Source: Xylanibacter ruminicola (GTDB taxonomy: Bacteria; Bacteroidota; Bacteroidia; Bacteroidales; Bacteroidaceae). Taken from it: 64,000 nt of DNA. Position numbers and translations under genes: made by a program. A model generated the notes under the pieces. It was not told the DNA's origin and did no database searches. It saw only the letters and a list, made by a program, of their open reading frames with translations. The stretch spans positions 1 through 64,000 of the forward strand of contig NZ_FRBD01000020.1 of NCBI RefSeq assembly GCF_900142525.1. The letters are read 5' to 3'. Positions 15,681 through 23,756 of this stretch are shown here, in pieces. Every line of letters begins with the position of its first letter. Positions within the stretch are counted from its first letter, which is position 1.

Positions 15681-16109
15681 ATGAAAGAATACAAGTATAC
15701 CATTAATGGTAATAAGTATGAGGTTGTGGTAGGCGATATTACCGATAATATTGCTACTCTGACCGTCAATGGCGAACAGTATACAGTAGAAATGGAGAAA
15801 CAGGCTGAACCTGAGAAGAAAAAGCCTGTAGTAAAGCCCGCAGCTGCTGCATCAAGCAGCGCTGAGCCCACAGCCAACAAGGCTGCCGTTAACAAGGCTA
15901 ACGCCGTTAAGGCTCCTCTGCCTGGTGTAATTACTGACATCAAGGTTGCCGAGGGTGACGAAGTGAAGGCTGGCGATACTGTTGTAGTACTCGAGGCAAT
16001 GAAGATGGCTAACAACCTGGCTGCCGAGAAGGATGGTAAGGTAACAGCTATCTGCGTAAAGATAGGTGAGAGTGTAATGGAGGACGATGCTCTGATTGTT
16101 ATTGAGTAA
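15681..16109 (+). CDS. mmdC: Biotin carboxyl carrier protein of methylmalonyl-CoA decarboxylase
   Basis: A 142-residue protein starting at ATG 15681 (an in-frame start at 15639 would overlap the preceding gene). An N-terminal region (1-40) is followed by an Ala/Pro/Lys linker (41-75) and a biotinyl domain (about 76-142) with the biotin acceptor Lys108 in VVLEAMKMANN. It carries CO2 on biotin to or from MmdA. Last in the operon, followed 20 bases later by a strong terminator. Confidence 0.92.
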   Translation: MKEYKYTINGNKYEVVVGDITDNIATLTVNGEQYTVEMEKQAEPEKKKPVVKPAAAASSSAEPTANKAAVNKANAVKAPLPGVITDIKVAEGDEVKAGDTVVVLEAMKMANNLAAEKDGKVTAICVKIGESVMEDDALIVIE

Positions 16110-16117
16110 GTTTCACC

Positions 16118-17170
16118 TTATGATACTGGAGAGAGGATAACCTTAAAGTTATCCTCTCTTTTTGTTATCTCCATCACGTGTTTGTGTCCATCGCTAAACG
16201 GTGTTAATGCCAGCGCCACATGTCCCATCGTACGACGCAGATTAATCTCCACACATGGATGCAACATAAATCCTTTATTATCATCACCTGCTACAATCAT
16301 CATATCAACGCCAAACGGCCCCTGATATTTTCTGCTGAAAGTTTCGCCAAGGCAATCACATATCTTTTTCTTCACACTATCAACAAAAGTACTTGACAGA
16401 TAACCACTTAAAACTTTCAGTTTATCTTCTTCTGCTGCTATCAGATTACCTGTATATGCACCATTTACGGTATGGAATAACGATAATCCCAGATAATCAA
16501 CCTTACCCTCACCATCACTCTCAAACTCCATCCCAAAGTCCATCACCTTATTATAATAAGGCTCAATCATCACGCTGCCCTGTTTTTCAATCACGTTGCT
16601 AATCCAACGTTCTTGATTAGCATCGATAGTATCTGCAATGAACCTCACCCCTCGCCCACTACTACTCCAAGGTGCCTTTACTACAATATGCCGATGTGCA
16701 TTCATGAATTGATGTACCTCATCGATACTGACGGCCTCTTGCGAAATGCCGATAACCCCTTCCATCTGCAATTTCTCCAATAACCTGGCCCCCTGACGTC
16801 GATGCGACAGATTACGAATCATAGCAATTTCATCTTCTGAAGATACATTATCCACACCATACCTCAGCAGAAACGAACGCAGAGCCAAATCCCACCCCCA
16901 AGGTTCCACCTTATTAATATATAGGCGACTTAATTGCGTTTTATCAACAAACTGCTTAGGTGCTAGCCCTAACTCAGCACGCAATTGCCCATAGGCTATT
17001 TCAGCCTGTTTTACATCATCCACCAAAATATAATCATCATCGCCAGCCCAGATTGCAGGAATAAATCCCAAGTCTGCACGCAGCTGACGTCCGGCTTGCG
17101 GGGCTGTAAAATTACTCAGATTTGCAGCCAATGCCAAGTCATGTTCAGGGTTAAAAACAAGTAGTTTCAT
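16118..17170 (-). CDS. Hypothetical protein with ATP-grasp-like features
   Basis: A 350-residue soluble protein. The start MKLLVFNPEHDLALAANLSN (ATG 17170) is preferred to an upstream TTG at 17185. The middle and C-terminal parts look like an ATP-grasp fold: IVVKAPWSSSGRGVRF (about 165-182) resembles the ATP-binding glycine loop, VMIEPYYNKVMDFGMEF follows, and a metal-binding type strand with GVDMMIV and HPCVEINLRRTMGH comes near the end. The substrate is unknown; the family appears in Bacteroidales as an uncharacterised protein. The gene converges on the mmd operon, and the operon terminator hairpin lies inside its last codons. Confidence 0.7.
   Translation of the reverse strand: MKLLVFNPEHDLALAANLSNFTAPQAGRQLRADLGFIPAIWAGDDDYILVDDVKQAEIAYGQLRAELGLAPKQFVDKTQLSRLYINKVEPWGWDLALRSFLLRYGVDNVSSEDEIAMIRNLSHRRQGARLLEKLQMEGVIGISQEAVSIDEVHQFMNAHRHIVVKAPWSSSGRGVRFIADTIDANQERWISNVIEKQGSVMIEPYYNKVMDFGMEFESDGEGKVDYLGLSLFHTVNGAYTGNLIAAEEDKLKVLSGYLSSTFVDSVKKKICDCLGETFSRKYQGPFGVDMMIVAGDDNKGFMLHPCVEINLRRTMGHVALALTPFSDGHKHVMEITKREDNFKVILSPVS
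16130..16163 (+). terminator. mmd operon terminator inside an opposing gene end
   Basis: A perfect 12-bp stem (16130-16141 with 16148-16159), six-base loop, then TTTTT. It lies within the last 15 codons of the minus-strand gene 16118-17170, so one sequence encodes protein and ends the opposite transcript. Confidence 0.88.
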
Positions 17171-17244
17171 CTTATCAGGGGACAAATATAAAGAAAAATT
17201 TTCAATTATCTACTAAAAAATTTGGTAATATCAAACTTTTGCCT

Positions 17245-17253
17245 TAAATTTGC
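17245..17253 (+). promoter_or_regulatory. -7 box of the signalling-NRPS operon
   Basis: TAAATTTGC lies 27 bases upstream of ATG 17281. No other clear promoter is seen within the six-gene unit that follows. Confidence 0.6.
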
Positions 17254-17280
17254 AAATTATTATTAACCAAACTCAACTTT

Positions 17281-18444
17281 ATGGCTGTAAAAATACTTAG
17301 TGTAGATGACGAGAGCGATTTGGAATTGCTGCTCACCCAATACTTTAGAAGGAAGATCCGTAAGGGAGAATACGAGTTCTCTTTTGCCCACAATGGGCTT
17401 GAAGCACTAGCCTTGCTTGTTAAAAACAAGGATTATGACATTATCCTTTCGGATATTAATATGCCCGAGATGGACGGATTGACGTTACTCACGAAGATCA
17501 ATGAGATGCGCAATCCTGCTCTCAAATGTATCATGGTTTCTGCTTATGGTGACATGGGAAATATCCGCCAGGCCATGAACAATGGCGCCTTCGATTTCGC
17601 CACAAAACCAATAGATCTAGACGACCTGAGTGTTACTATCGAGAAAGCAATCGAGCAGATCAAATACATCCGCGAGATGCAACAAGAGCACACCCAGCTG
17701 GAGTCAATCAAAGGCGATCTGGCAGTGGCAAGCGAGATTCAGCAGGCAATTCTGCCGCGAATTTTTCCACCATTTCCTGAGAACCAGCATCAACTTGACA
17801 TTGCCGCATCTATGAACGCAGCAAAAGATGTTGGAGGCGATTTCTATGACTTTTTCCGCATTGATGATGACCACATCGGCTTTGTAATTGCGGATGTAAG
17901 TGGTAAAGGTATTCCAGCTGCCATCTTCATGGCTGTGAGCCGTACATTGATTCGTGCCACAGGAATTCGTGGCGGAAAGCCATCAGAATGTCTGAAATAT
18001 GCCAATCAGTTGCTTTCCAATGAGTCAGTGAATTGCATGTTCGTCACAGTCTTTTATGGAATCTATACAATCAGCACAGGCGAAATCACCTATTGTAATG
18101 GCGGTCATAATCCCCCATACATCCTGAAGCCAGACAGCAGCGTAGAAATGTTACCTATGCCTAAAGACTTCCTGGTTGGTGCTATAGAAGGACTGGAGTA
18201 TCACGACATGCAAATGAAACTAGAACCTGGCGAAACACTCGTAATGTTCACAGATGGCGTGAATGAGGCAATGAATATCGACTTCAAGATGTTTGGTGAT
18301 GATCGATTGGAAGCATCGTTAAAGAAATGTGCCGGTATGGATTGTCAGCAGATTATCGACACGGTGAGAGCCGATGTTGCAGCCTTTGTTGGTGAAGCAG
18401 AACAAAGCGACGATATCACCCTATTTGCACTCAAGAGAAAGTAG
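17281..18444 (+). CDS. Response regulator with SpoIIE/PP2C phosphatase output
   Basis: A 387-residue protein. The receiver domain (1-125) has the acidic pair Asp9/Asp10, phospho-acceptor Asp58 in SDINMPEMDG, and Lys109 in FATKPID. A coiled coil (about 125-160) leads to a SpoIIE/RsbU-type serine phosphatase (about 165-387) with metal ligands Asp187 in VGGDFYD, Asp205 in ADVSGKG and the late SDDITLF aspartates. Such proteins are switched on by receiver phosphorylation and usually dephosphorylate an anti-anti-sigma factor. No such partner is encoded here. As first gene of the operon it is the likely target of the two kinases downstream. Confidence 0.92.
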   Translation: MAVKILSVDDESDLELLLTQYFRRKIRKGEYEFSFAHNGLEALALLVKNKDYDIILSDINMPEMDGLTLLTKINEMRNPALKCIMVSAYGDMGNIRQAMNNGAFDFATKPIDLDDLSVTIEKAIEQIKYIREMQQEHTQLESIKGDLAVASEIQQAILPRIFPPFPENQHQLDIAASMNAAKDVGGDFYDFFRIDDDHIGFVIADVSGKGIPAAIFMAVSRTLIRATGIRGGKPSECLKYANQLLSNESVNCMFVTVFYGIYTISTGEITYCNGGHNPPYILKPDSSVEMLPMPKDFLVGAIEGLEYHDMQMKLEPGETLVMFTDGVNEAMNIDFKMFGDDRLEASLKKCAGMDCQQIIDTVRADVAAFVGEAEQSDDITLFALKRK

Positions 18445-18468
18445 AATCAAGCTGTTTAAATACACAAC

Positions 18469-20037
18469 GTGGATAAGAAAGTAATCATTACCAGTGTTGC
18501 AACTCTCATCTTTGCAGGTACTACAATCGTAGGATTCAAGGGATGGAACTCGTCAAAAAAGGAGATTGACGATTTGAAGGCTCAGTTAGCCAATCTTCAA
18601 CGTCAGGAAAAGCGTTCAGCCGTATTGCAAAGTGTCAGCAAGCAAATGGAGGATATTGCTTATGAACAAAAGAAAATCTCGGATGAGCAGCGTGAAGAGG
18701 CGATAGAGCAAACCAAGGTTGCAAACGAGATGCGTCAGCGTTCTGAAGTAGAGCGGCAACATGCCATTTTAGCTCAACAGCAAGCAATGGAGTCTGAAAG
18801 GATGGCGGTTAATGCTTATGACTTGGCAGAAAGCCAACGAAAAGTAGCAGAAGATAATAGGCGTACTGCAGAATCGCTAAGTTATCTGGCCTTAGGGCGT
18901 TCACTCGGAGCGCTAGCATCCACGCAGTTTAGAGCAGGCAATGAAGAGATTGGCAATCTGTTAAGCTATGCCTCCTACCTATATACAGAGCGCTATCATG
19001 GTGACGTGTATTATCCTGCCATTTATCAAGCACTTGCCCAATCGAGTAAAAGCCAGAATGAATGGAGCCGACATGCCAGTGCTGTCCAAAGCATTTCTTT
19101 TATGCCTAAAAGCGATAAGCAATTAGTGTCCGCGAGTACCTATGGCGAACTTCTTTTTCATGAACTTAACGGAAACCAACTGAAAACAACCGAGCTTTTC
19201 AAAAACAAAAACTACGACTTCCGCGATGTCTATATTCACCCTGCCAATGACGGAATCTATGCCATCAGTCGCAACGGTTACTTATATATTAAAATAGGTA
19301 ATGACGTGAAGATGCTTGAGTTACCTATGTTAGTTAAACCCTTTAGTTTACAATTGTGTCATGATGAGCAACACCTGCTCCTTATTGGCGAGAATAGTAT
19401 TGCAGAGCTTAATATGAGCAACAACACAATAGTTGGCTCCAAAGATTTGGGATTCAAGGTAATGCTGACAGCACGTGTGAATCACTGCCCCCTACTATTT
19501 GATGACAAAGGACGTATGCATACAGTTATGAGTCTACAAAAGATTGACACACAAAAGATTCCAGTAAAAGGACAGGTAACAGCATTTGCAACTTCTAACA
19601 CTACAGGTTTCCAGGCTTATGGCATGAAAGACGGCACGATCTACCTTTATGATAAGAAAGGAAACGTACGTACCCTTGTGGGACATCAATCTCGCATTTC
19701 CAAACTGAAGATTGATGGAAATCGTGTATTCTCATCTAGCTACGATGGCACTATCAACCTTTGGATTGCTACTAGTGAAAAGGTTGATCCTATCACCTTG
19801 TTCACCAACAACTCCTGGATACTCTACTTCAACTATGACCGTAAGAAGAATTATCTGTGGGTAGGTGACGAGAAAGGTAATCTCTCACAAATACTGATTT
19901 CTGTACCTATGATGGTAGAGAGAATCAATAACAAACTGAAGCGTAACTTTACGCAAGACGAATGGAATTACTACATTGGTGAGAAGGTACCATATGAATC
20001 ATTCATTTCGACAAAAGGAAAGGAGGCCAAACGATGA
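18469..20037 (+). CDS. Membrane-anchored coiled-coil WD40-like protein
   Basis: GTG start at 18469, 24 bases after the regulator. 522 residues: one N-terminal membrane helix (about 5-24), a long Gln/Glu/Arg-rich coiled coil (about 30-145), a helical segment (SYLALGRSLGALAS...NLLSYASYLYTE), then WD40-like blades (about 195-480, including VGHQSRISKL and SSYDGTINLW). The tail LKRNFTQDEWNYYIGEKVPY matches the helix that closes WD40 domains in STAND-type signalling ATPases. It therefore looks like the C-terminal half of a STAND protein with the NTPase replaced by a membrane anchor. Probably a scaffold or sensor for the neighbouring kinases. It overlaps the next gene by four bases. Confidence 0.8.
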   Translation: MDKKVIITSVATLIFAGTTIVGFKGWNSSKKEIDDLKAQLANLQRQEKRSAVLQSVSKQMEDIAYEQKKISDEQREEAIEQTKVANEMRQRSEVERQHAILAQQQAMESERMAVNAYDLAESQRKVAEDNRRTAESLSYLALGRSLGALASTQFRAGNEEIGNLLSYASYLYTERYHGDVYYPAIYQALAQSSKSQNEWSRHASAVQSISFMPKSDKQLVSASTYGELLFHELNGNQLKTTELFKNKNYDFRDVYIHPANDGIYAISRNGYLYIKIGNDVKMLELPMLVKPFSLQLCHDEQHLLLIGENSIAELNMSNNTIVGSKDLGFKVMLTARVNHCPLLFDDKGRMHTVMSLQKIDTQKIPVKGQVTAFATSNTTGFQAYGMKDGTIYLYDKKGNVRTLVGHQSRISKLKIDGNRVFSSSYDGTINLWIATSEKVDPITLFTNNSWILYFNYDRKKNYLWVGDEKGNLSQILISVPMMVERINNKLKRNFTQDEWNYYIGEKVPYESFISTKGKEAKR

Positions 20038-22931
20038 AACGCGCATTACTCTATGGCATGATGTTATTCTATGCCTGTATGACTGCAGCTCAGGGCATAC
20101 CTTTCATCAAGAACTATACCGCCAATGATTATCATGCCCACAACCGTAATTTCGATGTGGTAACAACGAATAACGGTAGTGTGTTTGTGGCCAACTTCGA
20201 AGGGTTACTCTATTATGACAACGTAGAGTGGCGAACCTTACATACGCCTGGTATTACACGTATCACTGTGGTTTATTGCGACAAGAATGATGACGTTTGG
20301 ACAGGTGGTTATAACTATTTTGGCAAGATACAGCGAAAAGCAAATGGCGATCTTTATCTTATGACCATTGGCAAGCAGGGGCAATTCAGAGGTGAAGTAC
20401 AGGAGATCTGGGAAGATAAAAATGGTACTCTGAATTTCTTCGTGAACGATGGTAATATTTATGAAGTAAAGGGAAACAAAATCTCTGTTAAGAAGAAGAT
20501 TAGCCAGGAGAATATGGCCATCGGCCTATCAGATGTTATCAACATCAAAGAACTAATTGAGAACGGCAAAGCAGAAGTACTATCAGATATCACTCAAAAA
20601 GAGCCATTAGGAAATGGTTTGAATGCCGTTGTAAAACGTGGACAAGGTCTTGCGATTACAGACAATAATGGTAATGAAATCTATACAATTACCGAAGCCA
20701 ACGGCCTTTGTACGAACAGCGTTGTTTATATAAACTACGATGGGCATGGAAAGCTTTGGGGAGCTACAGATAACGGTATCTTTTCGATAGCCATTCCATC
20801 GGCATTCTCTCGCTTCACACGAAATGAGGGATTGGCAGACGAGGTATTGTCAATCGCCGTCCTCAACGGGAAGAAATATGTAGGAACAATCGGTGGTTTG
20901 TTCCGCCAAGAAGGCAAGCGCTTTGTCAATGTGGGTATAGGCAATCATAGTTGTTGGCAATTACTAGTAACCTCACAAGGATTGTTAGCCGCAACTTCTA
21001 ACGGCATCTACAGTATTGCAACCAATGGCACTATCAGACAATTGTCTAGTATGGGATCAACTGCGATTCTTGATCTTGGAACGGAGATTCTGAGTGGCGA
21101 GATGGATGGTGTATTTTCTATCAGCAAGTCTACTGGTGCACGTAACATGCTCTGCAAACTGGAAAAAGTTTCCAAAATCATCAAAGACAAGAAAGGCACT
21201 ATCTGGATTCAGAATATCTATGGTGAGGTGTGGTGCCAGCAAAACCAGAAGAAAGGTTTCCAGCCCCATCATTCCAAGAATACAGATGCTATTGCGACTA
21301 TTGTAGAAGACAACAATTCGGTGATGGTGGTAGACGCAGAGGCAGAAAAGCCATTCCCCTATCCTCTTTTCTCATACCTGGATCCTTCAGGTGTAACATG
21401 GCTCACCAATAGCGAAGGAAAGAAACTCTACAGATGGAAAGATGGTAAAAAATTGGACGACATAAAATATCTGCTGCGACCTATCAACAAAGTAACCACA
21501 CGCGCCATGCTCGCTCAAGATAAAGAGATATGGTTAGGTAACGATGCTGGTTTTACAATTATCAATGCAGCAGTCAACGACCCTGCTTTACAATCAAATC
21601 CAAAATTGCTGATACGCTCTATCAAACTGAGAAATGATAGTGTGCTTTGGGGAGGTTATGGAGAAATGCCAACCAAACTGCCACAAATTAAAAACGAGGA
21701 TAATAGTATCACATTCACTTACTCGCTTGATTTTGTGCCAATGATTGGCGAAACACTTTATCGTTATCAGTTAAACAACAGAAAATGGAGTGATTGGACT
21801 GACGACCAGGAAATAAGTTTCCCCAATCTTATCGCAGGAAGATACACCTTGAGAATTCAGGGCCGCGACGGTTTTGGACGTGAGACGGAAGTAGTGTCTA
21901 TCGATTTCTGGATTGCAGCTCCATTCTATCTTAAGTGGTATATGATCTGCCTATATCTTTTTCTTTTTGCTTCTCTCATTGGTGGATTGGTAAAACTAAG
22001 ACTACGCAGTCTGCAAAAAGATAAGCAGAGACTAGAGAAAGTGGTTCAGGAACGCACAGCAGAGGTCGTAAAACAAAAGGACGAAATTTTGGAGAAATCA
22101 AATAGTCTGGAAAAAGCACTTGACGACCTTCATAGTGCCCAAACACAGTTGATACGTCAAGAGAAGATGGCAACTGTAGGTAAATTAACACAGGGTCTAA
22201 TTGACCGTATCCTCAATCCGCTCAACTATATTAATAATTTCTCAAAACTATCCGAAGGTCTCGTAAAAGACATTGAAGCCAATGTCGAAGACGAGAAAGA
22301 AAATATGAGCGAAGACAATTATGAGGATACATTAGAAGTATTGGACATGCTGAAGGGTAATCTGCAGAAGGTAGGCGAACATGGCGTAAACACCACCCGC
22401 ACACTGAAAGCAATGGAAGAAATGCTGAAAGACAGAACTGGCGGCGTGGTAGAAATGGATCTTGCAACTGTTCTCAAACAGGACGAGGAGATGTTCAACA
22501 AATATTATGCTGAGCAAATAGCTCAATACCATATTACCTATCAATTCAACTATCCAGAGTCTGGTCTGATAATGCGTGGAAATGCTGAGCTATTAAGTAA
22601 GACTTTAATGAGTATGATTGGAAACTCTATTTATGCAATCATCAAGAAAGCCCAACGCAATCCTTACGATGCCACACTTTCACTCGATGCAAAACTAGCA
22701 GACGGTGTCATTACGCTCGTAATAAGAGATAATGGAATAGGAATTGAAGAGAAAATTATCGACAAAATATTCGACCCATTCTTTACGACAAAGACTACTG
22801 GTGAGGCTTCAGGTATTGGACTTTACCTGAGTCATGATATCATACAGAACTATGGAGGTAATATAACCGTTGAGTCTGTTAAAGATGAATATACACAATT
22901 TACGATTACGTTGCCCGCAATAACAGATTAA
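20034..22931 (+). CDS. Propeller sensor histidine kinase lacking the phospho-acceptor histidine
   Basis: A 965-residue membrane protein. It has a signal peptide (1-19), two-component-regulator propeller repeats (about 25-500), a Y_Y_Y domain (about 520-620), a membrane helix (about 636-656), a coiled coil (660-710), a DHp region (about 710-800) and a GHKL ATPase domain (about 830-965) with a recognisable N box (GNSIYAI), DNGIGIE, FDPFFTTK and GEASGIGLYLS. In the H box the expected His is Asp724 (GLIDRILNPLNY, where the next gene has GIAHEIQNPLNF). It can probably bind ATP but cannot autophosphorylate in the usual way. It overlaps the WD40 gene by four bases and lies three bases before the soluble kinase, which may supply the missing histidine. 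Confidence 0.9.
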   Translation: MKRALLYGMMLFYACMTAAQGIPFIKNYTANDYHAHNRNFDVVTTNNGSVFVANFEGLLYYDNVEWRTLHTPGITRITVVYCDKNDDVWTGGYNYFGKIQRKANGDLYLMTIGKQGQFRGEVQEIWEDKNGTLNFFVNDGNIYEVKGNKISVKKKISQENMAIGLSDVINIKELIENGKAEVLSDITQKEPLGNGLNAVVKRGQGLAITDNNGNEIYTITEANGLCTNSVVYINYDGHGKLWGATDNGIFSIAIPSAFSRFTRNEGLADEVLSIAVLNGKKYVGTIGGLFRQEGKRFVNVGIGNHSCWQLLVTSQGLLAATSNGIYSIATNGTIRQLSSMGSTAILDLGTEILSGEMDGVFSISKSTGARNMLCKLEKVSKIIKDKKGTIWIQNIYGEVWCQQNQKKGFQPHHSKNTDAIATIVEDNNSVMVVDAEAEKPFPYPLFSYLDPSGVTWLTNSEGKKLYRWKDGKKLDDIKYLLRPINKVTTRAMLAQDKEIWLGNDAGFTIINAAVNDPALQSNPKLLIRSIKLRNDSVLWGGYGEMPTKLPQIKNEDNSITFTYSLDFVPMIGETLYRYQLNNRKWSDWTDDQEISFPNLIAGRYTLRIQGRDGFGRETEVVSIDFWIAAPFYLKWYMICLYLFLFASLIGGLVKLRLRSLQKDKQRLEKVVQERTAEVVKQKDEILEKSNSLEKALDDLHSAQTQLIRQEKMATVGKLTQGLIDRILNPLNYINNFSKLSEGLVKDIEANVEDEKENMSEDNYEDTLEVLDMLKGNLQKVGEHGVNTTRTLKAMEEMLKDRTGGVVEMDLATVLKQDEEMFNKYYAEQIAQYHITYQFNYPESGLIMRGNAELLSKTLMSMIGNSIYAIIKKAQRNPYDATLSLDAKLADGVITLVIRDNGIGIEEKIIDKIFDPFFTTKTTGEASGIGLYLSHDIIQNYGGNITVESVKDEYTQFTITLPAITD

Positions 22932-22934
22932 CTT

Positions 22935-23756
22935 ATGGAACAAGAAATCAATCAGCTCAAGGAACAATTGCAGAAGCAAGAGAAGTTGGCATCACTGGGA
23001 ATCCTCAGTGCAGGTATTGCTCATGAGATACAGAATCCGCTAAATTTCGTCATCAATTTCAGCAAGATGTCTGACAAATTGCTGAAAGATTTGATGGAGA
23101 TTATAGAAGATAATGAAGACAAGCTTCCAGAAGAAGACCGTGAGGATCTAGAAGACATTGTGGAAGATCTCAAAGAGAATATGGCGAAAATTGTGGAGCA
23201 TGGTGAGCGTGCCATCAGCATTATTCGCGGCATCCTACTCGTATCTCGAGGCAAGGACAACGAATTTCTCCCAACAGATGTCTGCAAGCTGGCAAAAGAA
23301 TATGTTTGGCTGAGTTATCATGCCATGCGTGCCAATCACAAGGGTTTCAATGCCAGCATTCATGAGCAATACGAGGATGGCATTCCGCAGATGATGGTCA
23401 TCCCACAGGATCTGAGTCGCGCTATTCTCAACATCATGAACAATGCGTTTTATTCATTATGGAAGAAATCTCAAAATGCTGATGCTGATTATAAGCCAGA
23501 AGTAACCATCAACATCAGCAAACAGGAAAACAACTGCATCATCACAATGACAGACAATGGAGAAGGCATGAACGATGAAGTGAAACAGAAACTATTTGAG
23601 AATTTCTTTACCACGAAACCAGTTGGAGAAGGAACTGGTCTTGGCATGAATATTGTACGAGATATTATTGAGAATAAGCATCAAGGCACAATCACATTCG
23701 AATCAAAGGAAGGCCAAGGTGCTAGTTTCACATTCACTATACCTATAAAGAAATGA
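22935..23756 (+). CDS. Soluble histidine kinase
   Basis: A 273-residue cytoplasmic kinase with no sensor or membrane segment. A short coiled coil (1-20) leads to the DHp domain with intact His30 in GIAHEIQNPLNF, an acidic helical insert (EDNEDKLPEEDREDLEDIVE, about 60-80) that the previous gene also has in related form, and an ATPase domain with NIMNNAFYSL, DNGEGMND, FFTTKPVGEGTGLGMNI. It is closely related to the kinase end of the upstream gene, so the two probably arose by duplication and could form heterodimers. It likely phosphorylates the receiver-phosphatase at 17281. It overlaps the receptor gene by four bases. Confidence 0.92.
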   Translation: MEQEINQLKEQLQKQEKLASLGILSAGIAHEIQNPLNFVINFSKMSDKLLKDLMEIIEDNEDKLPEEDREDLEDIVEDLKENMAKIVEHGERAISIIRGILLVSRGKDNEFLPTDVCKLAKEYVWLSYHAMRANHKGFNASIHEQYEDGIPQMMVIPQDLSRAILNIMNNAFYSLWKKSQNADADYKPEVTINISKQENNCIITMTDNGEGMNDEVKQKLFENFFTTKPVGEGTGLGMNIVRDIIENKHQGTITFESKEGQGASFTFTIPIKK

